From NCBI GenBank assembly GCA_046481785.1, contig JAWOJF010000146.1:1-5312 (forward strand): 5,312 bases of DNA. Reading direction: 5' to 3'. Within the stretch, counting starts at the first letter, position 1, and each line of letters opens with the position of its first letter. Below the pieces are notes generated by a model that made no database searches, was not told the DNA's origin, and was given only the letters and a program-made list of their open reading frames with translations. Origin of the DNA: JAWOJF01 sp046481785 (GTDB lineage Bacteria > Bacteroidota > Ignavibacteria > Ignavibacteriales > Ignavibacteriaceae). A program made the translations under genes and the position numbers. This document shows, in pieces, positions 1-4,607 of this stretch.

Positions 1-848
1 TTCCAGAGGTCATGTTTCTCAAGTTTTTGAGAAAGGTCTTTTGCCGCTGATATATATCCCAGCACTGCATCAAACCAGACATAAATTACTTTACCCTCAG
101 AATTTTCCAGTGGAACTTTTACGCCCCAGTCAAGGTCTCTTGTTATCGCCCTGTCTTCAAGTCCGTTTTTAAACCATCCTCTGCAGTACTGCAGTACATT
201 TTCTTTCCAGCCGTATTTATCATCCATCTCATTAACATACTTTACCAGTTTATCCTGGTAATTGCCTAAAGGAAAATACCAGTGGGATGTTTCCTTAAGT
301 ACGGGAGTTTCCCCGGTTATTTTACTTTTCGGATTTTTTAATTCAGCCGGTTCATATAATGCGCCGCAGTTCTCACATTCATCACTTCTTGCTTCTTCAA
401 AACCGCAGTTCGGACAAGTACCTTCAACATACCTGTCAGGCAAAAACATTTTTGCTTTACCATCATAAAACTGCATCGATTTTTTTTCTTTAAGTATCCC
501 CCTGTTATAGAATTCCAGGAAAAAATCCTGTGCTGTTTCATGATGGCAGGGAAGGCTGGTACGGGAGTAAATATCAAAACTCATCCCGAATTGTTCAAAA
601 GCATTTTTGTTTATAGTGTGGTACCGGTCTATAATTTCTTTTGGTTTTACCCCTTCTTTATCGGCAGAGATGGTAATCGGAACACCATGCTCATCAGATC
701 CGCATACGTAAAGTATATCATCACCATTTAATCTTTTATAACGGACGTAAATATCCGCCGGCAGGTATGCCCCGCTGAGGTGGCCGAGATGGATTGGACC
801 GTTTGCATAAGGTAATGCCGATGTAACTAATACTTTTTCTTTAGCCAA
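1..848 (-). CDS. metG: Methionyl-tRNA synthetase, N-terminal part (cut by window edge)
   Basis: This is a cytoplasmic class I aminoacyl-tRNA synthetase that charges tRNA-Met with methionine using ATP. The 282 codons present cover most of the catalytic Rossmann fold. Seen: the PYANGPIHLGH stretch with the HIGH-type ATP signature HLGH at residues 20-23; GSDEHG at 50-55; a zinc knuckle with Cys145, Cys148, Cys158 and Cys161 (CPNC...CENC), the same spacing and numbering as in E. coli MetRS; and the VWFDA segment near the end. The KMSKS loop and anticodon-binding domain lie beyond base 1. The start is TTG at 848-846, giving MAKEKVLVTSALPYANG. An in-frame TAA at 863-861 leaves no room for an upstream ATG. 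Only a weak GGGA lies in front, so there is no clear Shine-Dalgarno site. It is divergent from everything else in the window. Identity is very secure; the exact start is slightly less so, because ATT at 851 is also in frame. Confidence 0.97.
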   Translation of the reverse strand, partial: MAKEKVLVTSALPYANGPIHLGHLSGAYLPADIYVRYKRLNGDDILYVCGSDEHGVPITISADKEGVKPKEIIDRYHTINKNAFEQFGMSFDIYSRTSLPCHHETAQDFFLEFYNRGILKEKKSMQFYDGKAKMFLPDRYVEGTCPNCGFEEARSDECENCGALYEPAELKNPKSKITGETPVLKETSHWYFPLGNYQDKLVKYVNEMDDKYGWKENVLQYCRGWFKNGLEDRAITRDLDWGVKVPLENSEGKVIYVWFDAVLGYISAAKDLSQKLEKHDLW

Positions 849-926
849 AATTGTCCCGGATTATTTCAAAAAATTGGACTATAAATATAAGGATTTTCCT
901 TTAGAATTCCCCCCCGGCTTCGTTAA

Positions 927-1013
927 GAACTACGCCGCGGCAAGCCCGCCATTATTGGAACAACACCGCGGCAGGGCTGGCTTCTTCAGGAACTACCCCT
1001 ACCGGGACCTTGT
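927..1013. repeat. Three degenerate GC-rich repeat units, about 31-32 bp apart
   Basis: Units begin at 927, 958 and 990, each starting with GAACWAC. The first continues as GCCGCGGCAAGCCCGCC. The second shares CCGCGGCA and then diverges. The third keeps only the first seven bases plus a C-rich tail. The core GCCGCGGC is a perfect palindrome, and GCGG-CAAGC-CCGC can form a small hairpin. The GC-rich units stand out from the AT-rich surroundings. A near-perfect further copy lies at 1206-1229. The type of element is unknown to me; a dispersed intergenic (REP-like) family is the simplest reading. Confidence 0.7.
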
Positions 1014-1101
1014 TTCATTTATAAACGTTTGCGGAATACAAAAGCTTATACCATAAACAGGCAACTATATGTTAAGGTATAATATCATATTGCTGTTTTA
1101 A

Positions 1102-1167
1102 GTCTCGTCAGGGACGTTATGTTTATAGACATAGTTAATCTCAATAATTTTCAAGTTCCATAGGAAC
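1102..1167. repeat. Two-hairpin intergenic element
   Basis: The left end is GTCTC-GTCA-GGGAC (1102-1115), a five-pair stem with one G-T pair. The right end is GTTCC-ATA-GGAAC (1155-1167), a perfect five-pair stem. They are separated by 39 AT-rich bases that include TGTTTATAGAC. Both ends are followed by related sequence (GTTATGTTT after the left, GAAACAAAT after the right). This layout resembles short palindromic intergenic repeats I associate with Bacteroidota-type genomes, but I cannot confirm family membership from one copy. Confidence 0.5.
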
Positions 1168-1205
1168 GAAACAAATTATTATTTGGGATAGATATGGCCT
1201 TGTTG

Positions 1206-1229
1206 GAACAACGCCGCGGCAAGCCCGCC
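1206..1229. repeat. Fourth copy of the GC-rich repeat unit
   Basis: This 24-base stretch is identical to 927-950 except at one position (A instead of T at 1210). It is preceded by TTGTTG, so TTGTT-GG-AACAA forms a short inverted repeat at its left end (1200s), and it is followed by TTGTTTTGACC. The near-identity over 24 bases, 279 bp from the first copy and in an otherwise AT-rich gap, cannot be chance and shows that the unit is dispersed. Confidence 0.75.
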
Positions 1230-1363
1230 TTGTTTTGACCTATGCAGTGATCAAACTGTTAGCCGGAATTATCCAAAATGTATAATCTTTAAATGGTTTT
1301 GAAATTTATACAAATGAGCGATTTGTTAAAGTTAATGAAATGATTCCTTTTTCTTCCCTTTAT

Positions 1364-1429
1364 GCTCCTGCTCTTGCCCACGAACCTGCTCTTACTCTTG
1401 CTCTTGAACTTGCTCTTGAACTTGCTCTT
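1364..1429. repeat. Hexamer tandem repeat (GCTCTT/GAACTT type)
   Basis: Eleven consecutive hexamers stay in register. The commonest is GCTCTT, with variants GCTCCT, GCCCAC, GAACCT, ACTCTT and GAACTT. The last five units alternate GCTCTT and GAACTT, making a 12-bp super-repeat that is the youngest-looking part. The left units are more degenerate. On the minus strand the unit reads AAGAGC. This is a microsatellite-like array lying 137 bp upstream of the TPR gene start; no function is evident. Confidence 0.85.
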
Positions 1430-1556
1430 ATTGTCCCTTTTTCAGTACATGAACAAACCATAATAATATACACTCGTTTTAACCAAAATTATCATTTCAT
1501 GCTAAACTTGTAACAAATTCCGGGCATAAAATTTTCTACATAATTTTATAAACTGC

Positions 1557-1563
1557 GGAGGGG
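1557..1563 (+). promoter_or_regulatory. Strong Shine-Dalgarno site for the TPR gene
   Basis: GGAGGGG lies immediately upstream of the ATG at 1566, with four bases between the GGAGG core and the start codon. It supports this ATG as the start. It is the strongest ribosome binding site in the window. Confidence 0.75.
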
Positions 1564-1565
1564 TT

Positions 1566-2303
1566 ATGTGCAGATTTTTTATACTTTTTGTTTTGTTTAT
1601 CCCGTTTTCCGTTACAGTTTTAGGACAAAGAGATACAGGCAGACAGCCTTCTGACGGCAGGGAGCCGCGTGAAGGGGGCGGTGACAGGGACAGGACTGCA
1701 ATAGCACAGCCTGCGCCGCCGAGGGACTATATTGATGGAACTAAAACGGGCGGCAGAGAGCACCCCGGCGGACACCCGGAACGCCCTGCTCCGCGTCCCG
1801 ATCCGCCGCAGACTGAAAGGGAGCCAGTTTATGAACCGCCGTCATATATTTATGTACCTCTTCCTGAGCCGCCGCCGGAAGATTATTATCCGTCATATCC
1901 CGGGGAAATAATTATTTATGATCCGTATGATGAAGATTATTATGAACCTTACCCTGAAATATATCCTGTTGTAACTCTTAAAATGGAGGCAATTAATTTA
2001 TTCAACAGCAAAAATTATTTAAGGGCTTTGATAGTTTTATGCGACGCTATAACAAAGGCCCCAGCCGATACAGAATTATATTTTTACAGGGGACTTACAA
2101 ATGTGAAACTGGAAAATTATGCCTGGGCTATTGAAGACCTTGATATTTATATTGAAAAATATCAAATAAATAAGGTGGCATGGTATTACAGAGGTCTGGC
2201 AAAATATTATGGTGGTAACAGGAGAGAGGCATATAAAGACCTGGAATTTGCGGCTATATTAGGCGAGCCAAGGGCGAAGATATTTTTAACAAGGTTTTAT
2301 TAA
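1566..2303 (+). CDS. Secreted proline/tyrosine-rich protein with C-terminal TPR repeats
   Basis: The protein has 245 residues and I do not recognise it as a named family. Residues 1-20 form a signal peptide: Arg3, a hydrophobic core FFILFVLFIPFSVTVL, and a likely signal peptidase I site after Gly20 (V-L-G before QR). Residues 21-85 are low-complexity and rich in Pro, Arg, Gly and Asp. Residues 86-134 switch to a Pro/Tyr/Glu/Asp-rich acidic stretch. From about 137 there are roughly three TPR-like helical pairs (about 137-168, 169-202, 203-236), seen in segments such as YFYRGLTNVKLENYAWAIEDL and WYYRGLAKYYGGNRREAYKDL (TPR spacing of A/G and Y/L). The only cysteines are 2 and 159, and there is no lipobox. 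The disordered segment is GC-rich at DNA level while the TPR half is AT-rich. Role is inferred only: a periplasmic or surface-exposed protein-protein interaction scaffold. It is a single gene preceded by a strong ribosome site and followed by hairpins. Confidence 0.85.
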   Translation: MCRFFILFVLFIPFSVTVLGQRDTGRQPSDGREPREGGGDRDRTAIAQPAPPRDYIDGTKTGGREHPGGHPERPAPRPDPPQTEREPVYEPPSYIYVPLPEPPPEDYYPSYPGEIIIYDPYDEDYYEPYPEIYPVVTLKMEAINLFNSKNYLRALIVLCDAITKAPADTELYFYRGLTNVKLENYAWAIEDLDIYIEKYQINKVAWYYRGLAKYYGGNRREAYKDLEFAAILGEPRAKIFLTRFY

Positions 2304-2314
2304 GGGTATTATCA

Positions 2315-2340
2315 AAAAACTGATAGTTTATCAGATTTTA
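2315..2340 (+). terminator. Possible weak intrinsic terminator after the TPR gene
   Basis: CTGATA-GTT-TATCAG is a perfect six-pair stem with a three-base loop, beginning 16 bases after the stop codon. It is flanked by AAAAAA on the left and ATTTTA on the right, so the A/T flanks can extend the stem and it could act on both strands. The stem is AT-rich and the U tract short, so termination may be inefficient. Confidence 0.45.
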
Positions 2341-2349
2341 AAATAAAAA

Positions 2350-2434
2350 AAGCTGTTGTTTGTACATTTTTACTCGGAAGTTCAGAAACCTCATCCCTCA
2401 ATAAAGAAGCGTACAAGTAATCAAACAACAGCTT
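2350..2434. repeat. Inverted-repeat structure with perfect 13-bp arms and 59-base interior
   Basis: The left arm AAGCTGTTGTTTG (2350-2362) is the exact reverse complement of CAAACAACAGCTT (2422-2434). Inside, TTGTAC (2360-2365) and GTACAA (2411-2416) are also complementary and partly overlap the left arm, so two alternative pairings are possible. It is preceded by six A and followed by TTAATTTT. It could be a long-loop terminator, a small structured RNA, or a tiny mobile-element remnant. I see no open frame and no target-site duplication that would settle it. Confidence 0.6.
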
Positions 2435-2440
2435 AATTTT

Positions 2441-2459
2441 AGGAATTAAATCCTTTTTT
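2441..2459 (+). terminator. Weak AGGA/TCCT hairpin followed by a T run
   Basis: AGGA-ATTAAA-TCCT is followed by five more T. The stem is only four pairs, so this is a marginal terminator candidate. It may instead act with the larger inverted repeat just upstream. Confidence 0.25.
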
Positions 2460-2505
2460 AACCACACAAAAATAATAAAACAATATCTATGCCATATTAA
2501 CTAAT

Positions 2506-2518
2506 TGTAAATTTTACA
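2506..2518. promoter_or_regulatory. Palindrome TGTAAATTTTACA (candidate operator 1)
   Basis: This is a perfect 6+1+6 palindrome (TGTAAA-T-TTTACA). Its close relative lies at 2567-2579, differing only in the central base and the last base. It sits about 200 bases upstream of the LiaF-like gene start, in a region with no coding role. The binding protein is unknown. Confidence 0.45.
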
Positions 2519-2546
2519 TGTTATTTAAGTAAGAATATTCTTTTTA

Positions 2547-2557
2547 GTAATAATTAC
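2547..2557. promoter_or_regulatory. Palindrome GTAATAATTAC (candidate operator 2)
   Basis: This is a perfect 5+1+5 palindrome with the same GTAA...TTAC half-sites and the same overall spacing as its neighbours at 2506 and 2567. Its centre (2552) is 40 bp from the first and 21 bp from the third, close to whole helical turns, which would place bound dimers on similar faces of the DNA. On its own it would be unremarkable in AT-rich DNA. Confidence 0.35.
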
Positions 2558-2566
2558 CTCCCTTTT

Positions 2567-2579
2567 TGTAAAATTTACG
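2567..2579. promoter_or_regulatory. Palindrome TGTAAAATTTACG (candidate operator 3)
   Basis: GTAAA-A-TTTAC is a perfect palindrome, and the outer T/G pair is the only break in the 13-base pattern shared with 2506-2518. Its centre is about 60 bp upstream of the start point expected if TATAAT at 2621 is a -10 box, a position typical of upstream activator sites. That placement is inference. Confidence 0.4.
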
Positions 2580-2620
2580 TTCCCATTTTATATAAAGAAA
2601 ATCCAATAATTGAACTTTTG

Positions 2621-2626
2621 TATAAT
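2621..2626 (+). promoter_or_regulatory. Possible -10 box TATAAT for the LiaF-like operon
   Basis: TATAAT is a consensus -10 hexamer, preceded by TTTTG. No good -35 hexamer is seen 16-18 bases upstream, which would fit an activator-dependent promoter but equally a chance match in AT-rich DNA. It would give a leader of about 90 bases before the ATG at 2724. Confidence 0.3.
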
Positions 2627-2686
2627 ATTCACCGATATTTTTCTAATATTTGCCGATTCATTCTTTTTTATAAGAACTGATAGCTA

Positions 2687-2694
2687 TAAGTTTG
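2687..2694 (+). promoter_or_regulatory. Possible Bacteroidota-type -7 element TAAGTTTG
   Basis: TAAGTTTG matches the TAnnTTTG element used by the Bacteroidota primary sigma factor, and lies 30 bases before the ATG at 2724. The matching TTG about 20 bases upstream is absent, so this is only an alternative to the TATAAT at 2621. Confidence 0.22.
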
Positions 2695-2711
2695 GTTATA
2701 AAAATATATGC

Positions 2712-2715
2712 GGAG
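2712..2715 (+). promoter_or_regulatory. Ribosome binding site GGAG for the LiaF-like gene
   Basis: GGAG sits eight bases upstream of the ATG at 2724. It is the reason for preferring that ATG over the TTG at 2610, which has no such site and would add 38 poorly structured residues. Confidence 0.55.
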
Positions 2716-2723
2716 CGGCAAAA

Positions 2724-3500
2724 ATGCGCAAACATGATAATTGTGTTTCAAATTATGGGGGACGAGCAACTGTGGGGGGAATTCTCATTTTTATTGGGGT
2801 GTTATTCCTCCTTAAAAGCCTGGATATCATTCACTATAATTTGGCCACAATAATATTTACACCGGCATTCTTTTTCTTTATTATGGGTATTCTCATACTT
2901 ATAAATTCGAACAAAAAAGTCTTCGGTGCAATCCTTTCTCTTTTTGGTGCTGTGTGGCTGCTGCCCAAAATATTTCCCTCTATTGATATCAATCATGAGT
3001 TTATAATTCCCCTTGCCGTTATTTCATTAGGTATATATATAATTTTTAAACATAGAAACTCTACTGAACCACCCCCTTCAAAAGAAACATCCTCTTTTTT
3101 TCATTCACACAGGCATGACCGTACAAATACTGAAGACTACACTGTTAAAAGAGATTATATTGATGATGTTGCAATATTCGGCGGCGGACAAAGAGTTGTG
3201 TATTCAGACAGCTTTAAAGGCGGAAATATTACTGCCATATTCGGCGGTTCTGAAATAAATTTAACTAATTGCAAGCTGGCTGACGGCTCTAATGTTATTG
3301 ATGTTATTGCAATTTTCGGAGGTGCGGAAATACGAGTTCCGCGGGACTGGAATGTTGTTGTAAATGCAACACCTATTTTTGGAGGCTTCTCTAACAGGAT
3401 AATAAGAGACCCTGATGCTCCCATTGACATCTCCAAAACCCTCGTTATTAAAGGCATTGCTATGTTTGGCGGAATAGAGATAAATTCTAAAAAAAGTTAG
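2724..3500 (+). CDS. LiaF-like membrane protein with FGG-repeat C-terminal domain
   Basis: The protein has 258 residues from the ATG at 2724. It resembles the LiaF/VraT-type family (an N-terminal membrane domain followed by a C-terminal cell-wall-active-antibiotics-response domain). Four hydrophobic segments are visible at about 16-36, 41-61, 66-84 and 93-109, consistent with an integral inner-membrane protein. A polar linker with HSHRHDR (127-133) follows. The C-terminal domain (about 145-256) is built from five repeats of [IM]FGG at 151, 172, 197, 218 and 247, each followed by a short beta strand such as SEINL or AEIRV, suggesting a beta-solenoid-like fold. In Firmicutes, LiaF restrains its partner sensor kinase and responds to envelope stress; a similar role here is inferred from family and from the kinase gene starting 5 bases downstream. 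An in-frame TTG at 2610 would give 296 residues but is less likely. Family assignment is good; function in this organism is unproven. Confidence 0.87.
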   Translation: MRKHDNCVSNYGGRATVGGILIFIGVLFLLKSLDIIHYNLATIIFTPAFFFFIMGILILINSNKKVFGAILSLFGAVWLLPKIFPSIDINHEFIIPLAVISLGIYIIFKHRNSTEPPPSKETSSFFHSHRHDRTNTEDYTVKRDYIDDVAIFGGGQRVVYSDSFKGGNITAIFGGSEINLTNCKLADGSNVIDVIAIFGGAEIRVPRDWNVVVNATPIFGGFSNRIIRDPDAPIDISKTLVIKGIAMFGGIEINSKKS

Positions 3501-3505
3501 ATTAA

Positions 3506-4567
3506 ATGTATACAAATCCCGTCCTTCAGGAATCAAAAAACCTGATAATTTATATTACCTTCTGGGTTCTTTCTGCAGGTTTTAATACCGCCCTGCTTTA
3601 CTTTTCTGAAGAAATTTCACTGCTTACTTCTCTTGCTGACGGAATAGTTTTTAATTTCCTGCTTGCCGGGCTTGGACTCAGCATCTGGTACCCCGTTAAG
3701 TTCAATTCATCATCTTCTTACAGCTTTTATAAAATATTGTTTAAACACATTGTCGGGGGATTCTTTTTTATTGTTCTCTGGATTGCACTTGGATATTATA
3801 TAATAAATTCTTTCTTTAGCCCGGAAGCAAGATACGCGGTTTTTTTTGCTAATACCTTATTGTGGCGGTTCCTGATCGGGATATTATTTTACTTTCTGTT
3901 TATATCTTTTTATTATTTGATAATATACTATTCTGGTTTCCAGGAAAGGACAGCGCATGAGGCTGAACTTAAAAATCTTATAACTGAAGCCGAGTTAAGA
4001 TCACTTAAGTTCCAGATAAATCCGCATTTTGTTTTTAACAGCTTAAACTCGATGAGTGCATTAACTACACTTAATCCTGAAAAAGCCCGTGAAATGATAT
4101 TAAAGCTGGCGGATTTTCTCCGCTACACTCTTGCTAATAATGAACGCCAAAAAAATCCATTGCGGGATGAATTAAAAAATATTAAACTTTACCTGGATAT
4201 TGAAAAAATTCGCTTTGAAGATAAATTTGAATTTATAGAAGAGATAAATGAGGAATGCCTGAATACTCTTGTTCCAAATATGATTCTTCAGCCTCTTTTT
4301 GAAAATGCTGTTAAACATGCTGTATATGAAACACTGGATTGTGTTGTTCTTAAATTAAAATGTGCGCCTGAAAATAATTTTCTTAAGATTTCTCTGGAAA
4401 ATAACTTTGATTCGGCAATTGCAGGCAAACCCGGAGCTGGTGTTGGTTTGCAGAATATACAAAACAGGTTAAAACTTTTTTATAATATGGATAACCTTAT
4501 GGATATTAAAAAGGATGGCGGTAACTTTAAGGTTACGCTATTTATCCCCAATGATATCGAGGCTTAG
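3506..4567 (+). CDS. LytS/YehU-type sensor histidine kinase
   Basis: This 353-residue protein is an integral-membrane sensor kinase of the His_kinase (LytS/YehU/AlgZ) family. Four membrane segments lie at about 12-33, 45-62, 80-103 and 118-143, with only short loops, so there is no large external sensor domain and the signal is probably read in or next to the membrane. A charged helix (about 144-170) leads into the signature QINPHFVFNSLN, where His174 is the expected phosphorylation site. The ATP-binding domain follows: N box around PLFENAVKH (263-271) and glycine-rich box GAGVGLQN (310-317). It ends with a beta strand FKVTLFIP, typical of the fold. It begins 5 bases after the LiaF-like stop with only an A-rich leader and no Shine-Dalgarno site, suggesting translational coupling. 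Partners are the LiaF-like protein upstream and the LytTR regulator downstream. Length and motifs look complete. Confidence 0.95.
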   Translation: MYTNPVLQESKNLIIYITFWVLSAGFNTALLYFSEEISLLTSLADGIVFNFLLAGLGLSIWYPVKFNSSSSYSFYKILFKHIVGGFFFIVLWIALGYYIINSFFSPEARYAVFFANTLLWRFLIGILFYFLFISFYYLIIYYSGFQERTAHEAELKNLITEAELRSLKFQINPHFVFNSLNSMSALTTLNPEKAREMILKLADFLRYTLANNERQKNPLRDELKNIKLYLDIEKIRFEDKFEFIEEINEECLNTLVPNMILQPLFENAVKHAVYETLDCVVLKLKCAPENNFLKISLENNFDSAIAGKPGAGVGLQNIQNRLKLFYNMDNLMDIKKDGGNFKVTLFIPNDIEA

Positions 4568-4607
4568 ATTTAATTCCGTTTTATTTTAATTTTTAAATAA
4601 TTTATAT

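Larger units (their letters stand above)
849..1565. other. Repeat-rich intergenic region between metG and the TPR gene
   Basis: I see no convincing gene in these roughly 700 bases. The region is AT-rich background interrupted by GC-rich repeat units (927-1013 and 1206-1229), a two-hairpin element (1102-1167), a run of seven C (909-915) and a hexamer tandem repeat (1364-1429). The two flanking genes are transcribed away from it, so it must hold promoters for both, but I could not pick a confident promoter for either. Short open frames at 874-1056 and 1340-1513 consist largely of repeat units and look spurious. Confidence 0.8.
2304..2723. other. Non-coding region between the TPR gene and the LiaF-like operon
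   Basis: About 420 AT-rich bases without a convincing gene. It contains, in order, a small hairpin (2315-2340), an 85-bp inverted-repeat structure (2350-2434), a weak AGGA/TCCT hairpin followed by a T run (2441-2459), three related palindromes (2506-2579), and two possible promoter boxes (TATAAT at 2621 and TAAGTTTG at 2687). An open frame can be extended upstream from the LiaF-like gene to a TTG at 2610, but it looks like translated leader. Confidence 0.75.

Noticed and set aside
262..731. Open frames at 262-468 (+), 338-577 (-) and 540-731 (+)
   Set aside because: All lie inside metG in other frames and give no recognisable protein.
927..1013. CRISPR array
   Set aside because: Units are 31-32 bp apart but degenerate, with almost no room for unique spacers and no cas genes nearby.
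874..1056. 60-codon open frame on the plus strand
   Set aside because: It is composed mainly of the GC-rich repeat units, has no ribosome binding site and gives a low-complexity product. The repeats explain the open frame.
1226..1262. Hairpin GTTTTGA/TCAAAC near 1235-1256 as a terminator
   Set aside because: The stem needs a bulge, has no T run and does not follow a gene end.
1340..1513. 57-codon gene containing the hexamer array
   Set aside because: There is no ribosome site, the product is repeat-derived, and the frame stays open because the repeat unit is a multiple of three.
2520..2562. Possible minus-strand small gene after the GGAGGT-like sequence at 2556-2561
   Set aside because: No start codon lies at proper spacing, and the next minus-strand ATG is followed directly by TAA.
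2610..2723. Upstream extension of the LiaF-like gene to a TTG start
   Set aside because: The added 38 residues look like translated AT-rich leader, there is no ribosome site before the TTG, and the ATG at 2724 has GGAG at good spacing and begins just before the first membrane segment.
2802..3536. Minus-strand open frames at 2802-2996, 3155-3457 and 3261-3536
   Set aside because: They are antisense shadows of the LiaF-like gene. Their repeated PPNIA/PPKIA-type motifs are just the complement of the FGG repeats.
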